Assembly: GCA_963720945.1 (NCBI GenBank)
Contig: CAVRHH010000005.1
Location: 186,001 to 250,000, forward strand
Length of the DNA: 64,000 bases
Direction of reading: 5' to 3'
Source of the DNA: Bog-532 sp963720945
GTDB taxonomy: Bacteria; Actinomycetota; Actinomycetes; Streptosporangiales; Streptosporangiaceae
The translations under genes were made by a program, and so were the position numbers. Of this stretch, positions 1 to 8,871 are shown piece after piece (the stretch's first letter is position 1; each line of letters opens with the position of its first letter). The notes beneath the pieces are model-generated. The model did not search any database, was not told the DNA's origin, and saw only the letters and a list, made by a program, of their open reading frames with translations.

Positions 1-289
1 CACGGCTGGGACCGGCGGTCCCCTGGGTCGACGCCGACATCGTATGTGTGACAAAGCGACGATTGGTGCTGCATCTAGTGGCCCGCGTGACTCCTCAGGC
101 CGGGGACCACACAAGTCGCGTCGCCGCTTTCTTATGCTGCCCGCCGCGCGCGGCCCGCGGCGAATGACCCGGGCGGGCCAGGTAACGCACGCTCACCGGG
201 TTTGCTTTGCGGCGCTTGGCTAAGTCACGGCGAGTTATGCAAGGCGGGTCACCTGGTAGCCAGCAAAGATCACGGAGGGGGCGAGGCCA

Positions 290-1240
290 GTGAGCACGCC
301 GGTATGCGAGATGCTCGGGATTGAACGGCCGATCGTCCAGGCACCCATGGCCGCGGTTCCTGGCCTGGCCGCGGCGGTCTCGAATGCCGGCGCGCTCGGC
401 ATGGTGACGCTCACGTGGTCCGCTGACGCCGGAGCCGTCGTTCGTGAGACGGCGGCGCTGACGGCGCGGCCGTTCGGCGGCAACTTCGTTCTCACCGAAG
501 ATCATCACCGTCGCCTTGACCAGGCCCTCGAGGCCGGCTTGCGGATCGTCTCGTTTATGTGGGGGGATCCCAGCGGCTACATCGAGCCTGTGCATGCCGC
601 CGGGGGAGTCGTTATGCACACGGTCCGCAGTGCCGAGGAGGCACGGCGGGCAGTCGCGTCCGGCGTGGACGTGGTTGTCGCACAGGGCTGGGAGGCCGGC
701 GGGCACGTGTGGGGTACCGTCGCGACACTGCCGTTGGTGCCCGCCGTGGTGGACGCGGTGGCGCCAGTGCCGGTGATTGCGGCTGGCGGGATCGGTGACG
801 CTCGCGGAGTCGCGGCGGTGCTCGCCTTGGGTGCCCAGGCCGCGTGGCTGGGCACGCGGTTCCTGATGGCCGAGGAGATGCCGATCCACGAGGACTACCG
901 GCGCCGGCTGATAGCCGCGGCCGAGACCGATCCGCAGTTGTACGCCAACCTGTACGAGGTCGGGTGGCCCGATTCTCCCCACCGCGCGCTCCGCAACTCA
1001 ACGGCCAAGGCGTGGGAGGCCGCAGGCCGCCCGCCACTCGCGCAGCGGCCAGGAGAAGGCGACGTGATCGCGCACTTCGCCTCCGGCGAAGCAATCGCTC
1101 GTTACGAGCCAGCGCCGCCGATGGTCGGGACCACCGGTGAGATCGAAGCACTCTCGATGTGGGCCGGACAGAGCGTTGCACTCGTGAAAGAGCGACAGTC
1201 AGCGGCGGAAATCGTGACCGAGCTCACCTCCCACCTGTGA
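290..1240 (+). CDS. Nitronate monooxygenase (2-nitropropane dioxygenase family)
   Basis: A 316-residue FMN-dependent TIM-barrel protein of the nitronate monooxygenase/2-nitropropane dioxygenase family, which oxidises alkyl nitronates to carbonyl compounds and nitrite. The N-terminus has the family pattern RPIVQAPMA followed by VSNAGALG. The phosphate-binding half shows VVAQGWEAGGH, then PVIAAGGI and GAQAAWLGTRFL. Length is typical. The GTG start at 290 is preceded by a strong GGAGGG ribosome-binding site. It stands alone in the + direction. Family assignment is firm; the physiological substrate is unknown, since many actinomycete paralogues are only annotated by fold. Confidence 0.9.
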   Translation: MSTPVCEMLGIERPIVQAPMAAVPGLAAAVSNAGALGMVTLTWSADAGAVVRETAALTARPFGGNFVLTEDHHRRLDQALEAGLRIVSFMWGDPSGYIEPVHAAGGVVMHTVRSAEEARRAVASGVDVVVAQGWEAGGHVWGTVATLPLVPAVVDAVAPVPVIAAGGIGDARGVAAVLALGAQAAWLGTRFLMAEEMPIHEDYRRRLIAAAETDPQLYANLYEVGWPDSPHRALRNSTAKAWEAAGRPPLAQRPGEGDVIAHFASGEAIARYEPAPPMVGTTGEIEALSMWAGQSVALVKERQSAAEIVTELTSHL

Positions 1241-1652
1241 CGGCACGGGGCGCGTTCCCCTTAGCTAGCGCCATCCGGCTGGCGCAGGAATCCTTCGCGA
1301 TGGGCGGATGCAAGCGTCCATCAGGTCGGCGCCCAGGCCACCGGCCCGGAAGGCGGGTGATGATCTCAGTGCCAGCTTCAGCCACGTCTAGAGGCCGGCA
1401 GAAAGCCTGGCCGTGAATAGTCAGGCGTCCGCAGCGGCGGTCGCCCCATGGCGAAGGTGTGCTTTCCGCAAGTGCTAGGTACACCTCCGGGCTACCGCGG
1501 CGGCTTCCTGCTGACCCACTCTCGCTCAAGCCGTCAGGCAGTGTCCAGTTCGTCGGGCGCCGGGAGGGGATGCTGACCAGCCCGCAGGACCAAGCAGCGG
1601 CCGAACCCGGTCAGGCATCCTCTGATCCGGGCGGCAGTGGGACCCCTGCTGC
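1241..1652. other. Intergenic stretch without a convincing gene
   Basis: About 410 bases between the nitronate monooxygenase and the NTF2-like gene. I see no reading frame that looks like protein on either strand and no RNA structure I recognise. Confidence 0.4.
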
Positions 1653-1665
1653 TAGCGTGGTGTAG
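1653..1665 (+). promoter_or_regulatory. Possible leaderless promoter (-10 TAGCGT)
   Basis: TAGCGT (TANNNT pattern) lies seven bases before the GTG start at 1666 and there is no Shine-Dalgarno sequence. This is the arrangement of actinobacterial leaderless transcripts. Inference from pattern only. Confidence 0.35.
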
Positions 1666-2073
1666 GTGAACAGCGCAACGGATCGTGACGCCAGGACCCG
1701 GGCCCGGCTGGAGCAGCACTGGGCGGCTTCCGAGCGCGGGGACATCGACACCGAGCACGCAATCTACGCCGAAGATGCGATCCTGGACTACCCGCAGTCC
1801 GGGGAGCGCTTCCGGGGCCGTTCAAAGATCCAGGCGCAGCGCGGCGGGCACCCGGCTGAACGCCACTTCACTGTCCTGCGGATCCGGGGCGCCGGCGACC
1901 TGTGGGTGAACGAGTGCGTGATCACCTATGACGGCGTACCCACCTACTCGGTGAGCGTCATGGAGCTCACCGGCGATCTGGTCACGCACGAGACCCAGTA
2001 CTTTGCCGACCCCTTCCCGGCGCCTGCCTCGCGGGCGGCGCTAGCTGAGCCGATCCCTGGCCACGACCAATGA
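1666..2073 (+). CDS. NTF2-like / SnoaL-type nuclear transport factor 2 family protein
   Basis: A 135-residue protein with the small cone-shaped NTF2-like fold signature: helix LEQHWAASERGDIDTEHAIYAEDAILDYPQ, then strands ending in VTHETQYFADPF. The motif YAEDAILDYPQSGERFRG is the usual start of the SnoaL-like pocket. Such proteins act as small isomerases/hydrolases or ligand-binding proteins; the sequence does not say which. The GTG start probably belongs to a leaderless message. It faces the convergent PAP2 remnant. Family likely, function unknown. Confidence 0.7.
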   Translation: MNSATDRDARTRARLEQHWAASERGDIDTEHAIYAEDAILDYPQSGERFRGRSKIQAQRGGHPAERHFTVLRIRGAGDLWVNECVITYDGVPTYSVSVMELTGDLVTHETQYFADPFPAPASRAALAEPIPGHDQ

Positions 2074-2187
2074 ACCCATGCGCCGATCATCATTACCGAT
2101 GTAAGGCGCGGCGGCCGTCGTTGGGCCAGAACCAGGTGAGATCAAACCACGGTTCGGTGTGACTGTTCCACTTGAGGTCACCGCCGT

Positions 2188-2690
2188 TCATGTGCCAGCC
2201 TCCCTGCTCGCGTCCTGGCAGGCCCCATGCTCGGTCGCCGCGCCCGGCCGCCGGACCCATCTGTCGTGACCGCCAGTCTGCCCGATCCATATCGACGGCG
2301 GCGGCCGCGGCCGGCCGATCAAGGGCTTGACGATGTCGTACAGGCCAACCGCGCCGGCCACGGCGGCGGCCAGAAGTGCCAGCGGCTGCCACCGGCGACG
2401 CCGCAGGACGAAGAAGCCTCCGACGATGACCCCCAGGGGGACGATGACGGCGGCCGACCCCAGCCATGTTATGACCCGCAGGACGCTTGTCAGCCACTCG
2501 ATTCGGTGGGCGACCATCCATGCCGTCACGTGCGAGTCGTGCACGGCATCCCGTCGTGGCCTGCCACGTCGCGGGTTACGGCGCCGAATGCCAAGGCGGC
2601 GAGCGCTCCCACCGAAACGGTGAACGTCAGCCAGAACCTCCGGGGAGTCGCGGGGGCAACACGCCGGGAGCCTGCGGCTGGTTCCATCAT
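2188..2690 (-). pseudogene. PAP2-superfamily phosphatase remnant (frameshifted and truncated)
   Basis: The first membrane segment (RRFWLTFTVSVGALAALAFGA) is read from an ATG at 2690, which overlaps the upstream membrane-protein stop as ATGA. Around 2525-2545 the frame changes, and the homology continues as WLTSVLRVITWLGS and the phosphatase C1 motif KPLIGRPRP. The C2 (PSGH) and C3 (histidine) motifs that complete the active site are missing, because homology ends about 25 residues after C1. The gene is therefore both frameshifted and 3'-truncated. The upstream coupling suggests it was once co-translated with the preceding membrane protein. A single base change explains the frameshift; the missing C2/C3 does not come from that change. 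Confidence 0.7.
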
Positions 2691-3379
2691 GCCTGTGCGC
2701 CGATGGCCGCCCCGGCAGCCCCGGGAGACTGCCTCAATCCTGTCCGCAGGATATCGACGCTGAGGAGCAGGATCCATGCGGGAAATAGCAGCTCCACCCA
2801 GGCAGTCAGGCCCACGCTGACCAGCAGGACGACGGCGACGGCGAATCCGAGCATCCCGATCCATCTCGGAACCACCTTTGTCCGCATCGTAATAGTAGCC
2901 GTGCTCATGGTGAACACTGCGGCCATCCGCATCGCGTACACGTGCAGCAGGAGCCCGGTGACCTGGCGGCCGGCCGCCAGCGTGTCCGGGCCGGGGGCCG
3001 CCGATCCCGCTGCCGCCTCCGCGATCAGCCCGCCGGCGAAGGCGGCCGCGGCGAACAGCATGGCGACGAATAGCAGCCCGCTGCCGAGGAAGACCGAGGC
3101 GAAGAACCGGTCCTCGCGCTGCCCTATCCGGTCTCGTACCACCCCGATGAACCACAAGAAGGCGATGCCGGCGAAGGGCACCAGGTTCAGCGCGATGACG
3201 ACGGCGCGGCGGCGGGCCGGATCTGTCAGCCATGCGCCGGCGGCGGCCGGGTCGGAAGGTGCCGAGACGGTGATGAGGATGAGGGCCAGGCCGAGCAGCA
3301 GCGAGAAAAGGATTCCCGCGGCGGCCGCAGCGCGGGGTGTACGAAGCCCGGCGCCCGTTATCGGTACTTGGTGATCCAT
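2687..3379 (-). CDS. Polytopic membrane protein of unknown function
   Basis: A 230-residue integral membrane protein with about six hydrophobic helices: roughly residues 20-40, 58-80, 90-120, 135-160, 175-197 and 200-215. A short basic/acidic loop (RDRIGQREDRF) follows the second helix. I do not recognise an enzymatic motif. The stop codon overlaps the ATG of the PAP2 remnant by four bases, so the two were probably co-translated. Similar anonymous membrane proteins occur in actinomycetes. Coding is well supported by hydropathy and codon pattern; function is not. Confidence 0.7.
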   Translation of the reverse strand: MDHQVPITGAGLRTPRAAAAAGILFSLLLGLALILITVSAPSDPAAAGAWLTDPARRRAVVIALNLVPFAGIAFLWFIGVVRDRIGQREDRFFASVFLGSGLLFVAMLFAAAAFAGGLIAEAAAGSAAPGPDTLAAGRQVTGLLLHVYAMRMAAVFTMSTATITMRTKVVPRWIGMLGFAVAVVLLVSVGLTAWVELLFPAWILLLSVDILRTGLRQSPGAAGAAIGAQA

Positions 3380-4013
3380 GATTCGGCAGGCCTCCTCGGG
3401 CCGGGGACTTCAACGTATGGCCGATCTGGGCGGTCCCTCCCATCTTCCGGCTCCTGTTCCCCCCGTTTCTGTCGCTTCGCGCAGCCGACGCGCGGAGGAC
3501 GGTCCGCGTCAAGAGCGGTCAAGCGGGTCAATGAACGGCGGCACCCATGCCACACCAGGGGTTGACTGGGTTCTGGTGGGTTGACCCTTGCCGTGCGGTC
3601 GTCAGCTTGATCTGCCTGAAACTTGATAACTCAACAGTGTGAGGGCCGGTGGAGGACCTTCCCTGCTCGTTCCACGCCGCGCCGGCACTCGAACTAGAAG
3701 ACCGCCGGGCTCGACGTAGTGATACCCCGACTATGGGTTCTATGTGGCCTAGGAGACCAGTAGCTTTGAACCAGAATGGGTACACTAACGACGGGCATGA
3801 CGTGGCTCTGACGAGTGACCTCTCGCTTGTAAGGTACGCCCGGACTGTCGGGGACAGTCGCTCACCTGATACTGTGCCGCGAACGCATCCGCTTGGATCG
3901 GCCTGTGTCGACCGGATCCCGTTGTGGTCAGCTTTGGTGGTCAGCGCGGCCGGTGGCGCGAAGCTCGCGGCCTTCTGCCCCCACCATCCAATTATGGTTT
4001 ATAAGGTCAAGTA
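3380..4013. other. Long stretch with no convincing gene; composition begins to fall in GC
   Basis: About 630 bases between two genes on the minus strand. Open frames exist but give low-quality Arg/Pro-rich peptides. GC content drops toward the right edge, where the AT-richer block begins. Confidence 0.4.
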
Positions 4014-4634
4014 TTACCGCTCAGAGTTAGCACTCTTGTCGATATCCGGAACCCAAAAGGCAAGCTCCAATGTCTTCATGACTGACCAAGTGCGCAATCG
4101 TTCTGAATGGAAAAGGCATCCGGCGCCCGCGAGCATCAACGCTGCTGCACAGCATGCGGCGAAAACAGGATTGTGACCCGTCGCAGCTTCGATAATGGCT
4201 GCAACACTGGCAAGGATTAGCGGCGGCGCAGAGTTTCTTAGCATCAGACCAATTGCCTGCAAGCGTGAGATTTCGGCGGAGGCAGTAATGTTGTGCAGCT
4301 CAATCGCTGCCCGGAGGAGTGCTTGGTTAGCTTCCAAGAACGGGCGGTTGGACGCCACCGGCACGCGATCCACGAATCTGCGTTGGATATCGGTTAGGTC
4401 AACTCTCAGTATCGGGAACCGAGAGCTTAGTGTTTGGCCTACTGTATAGGTAATGTGTCCAAGGATATAGCTTGCCACGGCGGCGATAATTATAGTCAGC
4501 GTTGCGCTAGCATGCAACATGCGTAGTGGATCTACCCATTTCAGGCGCGTGGCGACGTAAACTGCTAGCGCCAAATAGATCGAACCCGGTGCGGCGTAAG
4601 CGAAGACGTCAAATACTCCGAGCGTAATGCTCAT
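4014..4634 (-). CDS. Small membrane protein, unknown, in AT-rich block
   Basis: A 206-residue protein with a hydrophobic N-terminal pair of helices (about residues 8-28 and 42-66) and a second hydrophobic pair (about 137-178), separated by a soluble helical loop containing DLTDIQRRFVDRVPVASNRPFLEANQALLRAAIE. Base composition is clearly lower in GC than the flanking genes, which points to horizontal acquisition. Nothing in the soluble loop matches a family I can name. Its neighbours, small membrane proteins and a PadR regulator, resemble accessory cargo. Possible roles such as a membrane effector are speculation. Confidence 0.65.
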   Translation of the reverse strand: MSITLGVFDVFAYAAPGSIYLALAVYVATRLKWVDPLRMLHASATLTIIIAAVASYILGHITYTVGQTLSSRFPILRVDLTDIQRRFVDRVPVASNRPFLEANQALLRAAIELHNITASAEISRLQAIGLMLRNSAPPLILASVAAIIEAATGHNPVFAACCAAALMLAGAGCLFHSERLRTWSVMKTLELAFWVPDIDKSANSER

Positions 4635-5218
4635 ACTTCTCTACACCTTAAATATTTAGCATTTGAATTTAGGTTACTGGCTTTTACGCGGGAGCGGTGT
4701 AGTGTAGCGCAAGATCAAGAATGCCACTGGGGAATACAGACAACATTCATGGGCCAGTCGGATAGATAGGTTTGAGGAGCAGGCCAGCGCCTGCTAAGTC
4801 ATCGGACCCCCACTTCGGACGGTTAACAAGCAGTCAATCGAGGATGTCACGCAACCTATGGCCACCCCGGCAACCTCACCGTGGATGTCTCCCTGCTCCC
4901 GCCTCTTCGCCCCGAAGCCAATTCGCGCTGCGGACTGCCAGGGCTGCGGCATGCCTGACCTAGGAATCATCGTCCACTGGTATCTGCTAGTGTCCGTCGT
5001 TGTCGGTGGTGATTGTTACTCGGTTGGTTACTCCGGCTCCTCGCGTTCGTTCGGGTGGCTTGGTCGCTCTACCAGCGAAGCCACCACGTTCCCGTCGTAC
5101 GGCGGGACTACTGATCCTCTCGGTCAGGCGATTCCCTTGCGAGCGATAACACGATGCCCCCTTTCAGGGCCGAGCGGAGCTTACCCGCGCTCGGCCCCGG
5201 GTCCGCCCGTGAGATCGC
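4635..5218. other. Intergenic, AT-richer, no gene seen
   Basis: About 580 bases between the AT-rich membrane-protein gene and the GntR-type gene. No convincing reading frame or RNA was found. Confidence 0.35.
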
Positions 5219-5785
5219 TCAGTCCGTCCGTGCGTAGACGCCTCGGTTCGGTACCGTAAATACAAGACCTTCATCCTTGAGCAGCTCTGTGGCACGAATC
5301 ACTGTGTCCCTGCCCACGTTGTACTCCTGCCGTAGCTGCTTGATCGATGGCAGCGAGCAACCCCGCCACTCGCCCGCGGAGATCCCCTGCCGAAGGATGT
5401 CCGCAAGCTGTTGCCAGTTGGGTGGCACATTGAACTGCGCTGAGGAGCGGACGAGTGAACCCCGTTCAGCAACGGGCAGATCTGTCGGGCTGGTGAGATC
5501 TCGAATCTCGGTCTTCGGCAGGACACCCTTGGTTTTCCGCCGGGCGGAAACGGCCGATCCGGCAGCGAGCTGACCGACAGCGTAGGCCAGCTTCGTCAAC
5601 TGACCAGGAATGTCGTCGAGATCGTTAGACCACTCGTCAAGCCGCACAGCGGCACGCTCTGTGTCACCGTAACGAAGTTTGGCTGCCCACGGCAGGAGCT
5701 TCGCAGCAAGCCAGCCACACCACGGGCCGACCTCGGCGAGGGCCAACGGGATGATCACGGCGAGCACAATGTCCTTGACGGTCAT
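5219..5785 (-). CDS. Membrane-anchored protein with C-terminal GntR-type winged helix-turn-helix
   Basis: 188 residues. The N-terminus (about residues 4-33) is a hydrophobic segment. A linker of about 80 residues follows, then a GntR-like winged helix: WQQLADILRQGISAGEW, SLPSIKQLRQEYNVGRDTVIRATELLKDEGLV and FTVPNRGVYAR. In normal GntR regulators the winged helix is N-terminal and followed by a ligand domain; here it is C-terminal behind a membrane segment. This suggests a membrane-tethered DNA-binding protein. It lies 41 bases downstream of a PadR gene on the same strand, so the two probably form an operon. Domain identity is firm, topology moderately so. Confidence 0.75.
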   Translation of the reverse strand: MTVKDIVLAVIIPLALAEVGPWCGWLAAKLLPWAAKLRYGDTERAAVRLDEWSNDLDDIPGQLTKLAYAVGQLAAGSAVSARRKTKGVLPKTEIRDLTSPTDLPVAERGSLVRSSAQFNVPPNWQQLADILRQGISAGEWRGCSLPSIKQLRQEYNVGRDTVIRATELLKDEGLVFTVPNRGVYARTD

Positions 5786-5826
5786 CTGCGCCGCCCGTAA
5801 TTAATGACGAGGCCACGCTTAGGCGC

Positions 5827-6132
5827 TTAGATTTTCGTCCGAGAGCGCTGTCCCCGTTCAGCGATAAGCTTTGACGCAGCCGTCACACCGGCCCCTGTTA
5901 GCTGATAGTACCGCCGCCGTGGGCCCTTGTCCGAGGAGTCTTGCTGTTCCCAGTGGCCCTCGATAAGGCTGGCGTCCTCCAGCCGGTCGATCACTCCGTA
6001 CACCGTGGGACCAGAACGCCGCGTGGCCTTCTTGATGTCCCAGCCGTGTATGTCTCGTCCGTCTCGATGTGCCTCGAGGAGGACTTCAAGCACGTCGAGG
6101 GTCGCCTCGGTGACCCGCTCGATGCCAGCCAT
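5827..6132 (-). CDS. PadR-family transcriptional regulator
   Basis: A 101-residue winged-helix protein with the PadR pattern: LDVLEVLLEAHRDGRDIHGWDI, then SGPTVYGVIDRLEDASLIEGHWE and a wing ending in RRRYYQLTGAG. PadR proteins are usually repressors that sense small molecules and control transporters or stress genes. The ATG at 6132 has an AAGGGA ribosome-binding site. The gene is transcribed divergently from the membrane protein at 6312 and toward the membrane-anchored GntR-type gene. It lacks a long C-terminal helix, so it belongs to the short PadR subfamily. Its target promoter is probably the 180-base divergent region, by inference. Confidence 0.85.
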   Translation of the reverse strand: MAGIERVTEATLDVLEVLLEAHRDGRDIHGWDIKKATRRSGPTVYGVIDRLEDASLIEGHWEQQDSSDKGPRRRYYQLTGAGVTAASKLIAERGQRSRTKI

Positions 6133-6311
6133 AGTCCCTTATATTACCTAGTTCGGATTAGAGGCGTCAATAGAACGCGTCGGAGGCGCGCGCCCGTAGA
6201 CCCACGGCTCCGGAGGCGGTTGGCGGCTAGCGCTGCCACCTGGCAAGTAGATGACCAGGCCAGGGCGCTGGTCCGCGTGTGGTCCACGTCGCCGAGCTAC
6301 GCTGATCACAA

Positions 6312-6824
6312 ATGAATCAACCAGTCGGTCGTGCGCACCGTGCAGACAACCAGGCTGCGCATCAGGCAGTTCAAGATGGTGCAGCAGAGCAGTCGCGCCA
6401 ACCTGGCACGCATACTCAAGAGCCGCTGGAGGCAGAACGGCTGTGGACTCTGTTCCAGATTGACCAGCAGAGGATAAGTGCACTTGACACAAATATGATG
6501 ACTATCCGAGGCTGGACGATCACTCTGATAGCGGCTATCGTCGGCTTCTCCCTGTCCCAGCATCACCGGAGCCTTCTGCTCGTAGCGATGGTAGGCGCGG
6601 TACTCTTCGGACTGCTCGATGTCCGGTACAGGCGCACGCAGCTTCTTCATGCGGACAGAGTCGACAAGGTTGAGCAAGTGATCGCCCCGAACTACAGGCT
6701 CCGGTCGCAAGGCCATCCCGAAGGGCCGCCAAGGCTAACCTTGATCCGGAGTCGATACCGCTCGTCGATCTCGTTCTATGTCGTCGTGCTTCTTCTGCTG
6801 TTGCTCCTCTGGATAGTGACTTGA
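6312..6824 (+). CDS. Small helical membrane protein with three hydrophobic segments
   Basis: A 170-residue protein. A hydrophilic N-terminus (about 45 residues) is followed by ERLWTLFQIDQQRISALD, a close pair of membrane helices (TITLIAAIVGFSL and LLLVAMVGAVLFGLL), a basic loop and a C-terminal hydrophobic helix (FYVVVLLLLLLLWIV). The short helix ending in ALDTN before a two-helix hairpin recalls two-TM effector families such as SLATT or Pycsar-type proteins, but I cannot confirm this from sequence alone. The start is uncertain because no ribosome-binding site is visible. It lies divergent to the PadR gene. Confidence 0.6.
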   Translation: MNQPVGRAHRADNQAAHQAVQDGAAEQSRQPGTHTQEPLEAERLWTLFQIDQQRISALDTNMMTIRGWTITLIAAIVGFSLSQHHRSLLLVAMVGAVLFGLLDVRYRRTQLLHADRVDKVEQVIAPNYRLRSQGHPEGPPRLTLIRSRYRSSISFYVVVLLLLLLLWIVT

Positions 6825-7740
6825 AGAGTGACGGCACCAGAGTCGTGTGTCGCGGGAGACACGCGTGGCGGTATGACGAGTGTACGAGGCGCCGATGCCT
6901 ATGGCTGGAGCACGGAACGCGTCTGACCTGCTGCTTAGCCTCGATTCCCGGTGCGGTAATCCGTTGAGGTCAGGGCTCCTGCCGGATGGTGTCTATCGTC
7001 GTGACCTGGGCGGATGTCAGCTCCGCTCCGGCGCACCGCGAGGGGACTTCATCCAGCCCGGACATGCTGAACCACTGGCCCCCTGCACGGAACCCCAGGT
7101 CACGAACATCTCGTCGTCACCGCTGTCCGATTCCGCCCAGGAAAATTCGCTGGTCCAGGTTCAGGAAGACTCGTTGAGGTCAGGACCAAAGCCCTGGCCA
7201 GCGACGCGAGAAGCGCGCAGGTACCCGTTCAGTCGCCTTCCCGGGAATCGAGGTTAGAAGGTCGTTTTCCGCAGGGGGTCAACCTGCGCATACCCAGGTC
7301 GGGGCTCGTTCGGGTTGTCTGTCGCTGACCGCTGGTGACTGTAGTTTCCGCCCGTTCTGGCGCGGATGTGGCACGTCTCCGGCGGTCAGCATCGGATCCG
7401 CAGTGGTCTGCACGCGCATCTGCTATCTGCTCATTTCCATGCCGACCTGCCGAGATGCTACTCACTGGTCCGCAGTAGGCGGCGACGTTAAGTGCTGCTG
7501 TGCGGCCAAAGCGGCCCACCACCAGGGTACAAACTAATGCCATTGGCCACGGCTGGCCTCTACTATGGCAGCTAGTAAATAATATGTGCGATCGTGTACA
7601 CGCGTAGGAGTGCGTTCGCTTGCTCGTTGCTGTGCGACCTTGACGCCGCTCTGCGTTGCTGTCGTCGACCATGCTCGCTACCTGGTGTCGGCCCTTTCGG
7701 GGTCAAGCCAAGAAATCGAGTTCCAGCGAAGGGGGATAAT
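6825..7740. other. Long non-coding stretch (about 900 bases)
   Basis: No frame reads like protein. A 13-base direct repeat (CGTTGAGGTCAGG) occurs near 6962 and 7172, and the region may be remains of a lost gene. The last 40 bases form the leader of the following gene. Confidence 0.35.
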
Positions 7741-8871
7741 ATGTTGAAAATACCCGCTACCGGCTCAGAGATAAGGTTCAGTAGTCGTTGGGGTTGGATC
7801 GCATTCTTCCTATTCCTTATACTGCCGCTCTATACTATTGCTGGGATAGTGTGCTTTCGGTCTGGCCTGTTTCGATTCAACGGGACGCTAAGCGACACAC
7901 AGTTGAAGAGTGTATGGACTTTCCTTGGCGCTGGTTTGGCGGCCGCTGCAACAGTCCTGGGCGGCTTGCTGACTAAATCGCATAATGACAGGACTCTTGC
8001 CTTGCAGTACGAGACTCAGAAACAACAAGAAATTCAAGAGTCGGAAGCGAACGAGAGACTCAAGATGGATACTGTCATTAGCGGCTTGAAGCTAATTTGT
8101 AATAATGGCACTTATTCGCCGAAAGCAGCGATAGCAGGCGGGCTGGCCACTCTCGTGCAACTTGGTCATCCGATTGTTGCGATGCGCGCACTCGCTGCGG
8201 CTCTGCCGGAGGACGTAGTGGACAACGACACTGCTACGTGGTTGATAAGCGAGGTTCTAACCACACAAATCACTATGGGGACACCGCGAGACCTTTCTGT
8301 TGCAAAAGACGAGGCATCGTCTCTGCTATATAAGTATTCATCCGAGCTCACGATTTCAAGTTCGGATTCTGCTGAGTTTTCGTGGCCGGGAGCTGTAACA
8401 CAACAATGGCCATCGGGCCTTTCCCAGAAGGCTGGCCTTTTGCTAATAGCGGCCTTGGCCGAGCTATTGATTTCTCAGAGTGATGAGTGGTGGAATAGCA
8501 AAGGCCAGACATCTTCTTGGATCTTGTACACTCTAGACGAAGTGCTTCGGCACGAAAAGGATCCCACAGTTAAGGTGGCAGCCGCAATGCTTGGAAAAGC
8601 CATACTAGAAGCGAGCCATGATGATTATTTCGTTGGTATTAATGATGATCGCGATAGGGAAGAGATTGCCAGGGATATAGATCATGTTAACATTCCTGAA
8701 AATGTACCAACAGTCGAAGAACTTGTCGACAGAATTGAAAAGTGGGGCCAGGCACGCCGCGCGCCTTTCGGGCCTGGCCTCTGGCCTGGCCCTCGCCGCC
8801 AGGCCCGCTGGGTCGGTAGAGGCTCCGCGCGCAAGGGTGGGCCCCGAAGATGCTTTCTGCGAAGCGGTTAG
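7741..8871 (+). CDS. Two-TM membrane protein with soluble C-terminal domain; 3' end replaced
   Basis: The ATG at 7741 has a strong AGGGGG ribosome-binding site. The protein starts with two hydrophobic segments (WGWIAFFLFLILPLYTIAGI and SVWTFLGAGLAAAATVLGGLL), then a charged coiled region (QYETQKQQEIQESEANERLKM) and a helical domain of about 250 residues with no family I can name. The gene is AT-rich until about 8745. There the composition flips to very GC-rich and the protein becomes Arg/Gly/Pro-rich out to the stop. The last 45 residues therefore look like read-through into foreign sequence, and the native C-terminus was probably lost at a recombination junction. Confidence 0.7.
   Translation: MLKIPATGSEIRFSSRWGWIAFFLFLILPLYTIAGIVCFRSGLFRFNGTLSDTQLKSVWTFLGAGLAAAATVLGGLLTKSHNDRTLALQYETQKQQEIQESEANERLKMDTVISGLKLICNNGTYSPKAAIAGGLATLVQLGHPIVAMRALAAALPEDVVDNDTATWLISEVLTTQITMGTPRDLSVAKDEASSLLYKYSSELTISSSDSAEFSWPGAVTQQWPSGLSQKAGLLLIAALAELLISQSDEWWNSKGQTSSWILYTLDEVLRHEKDPTVKVAAAMLGKAILEASHDDYFVGINDDRDREEIARDIDHVNIPENVPTVEELVDRIEKWGQARRAPFGPGLWPGPRRQARWVGRGSARKGGPRRCFLRSG

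Noticed and set aside
95..982. Long open frame on the minus strand opposite the nitronate monooxygenase
   Set aside because: Arg/His/Pro-rich peptide with no motif; antisense shadow of a gene with a clear family match.
3649..4176. Open frame on the + strand at the edge of the AT-rich block
   Set aside because: No protein-like pattern, and it overlaps the better-supported minus-strand membrane protein.
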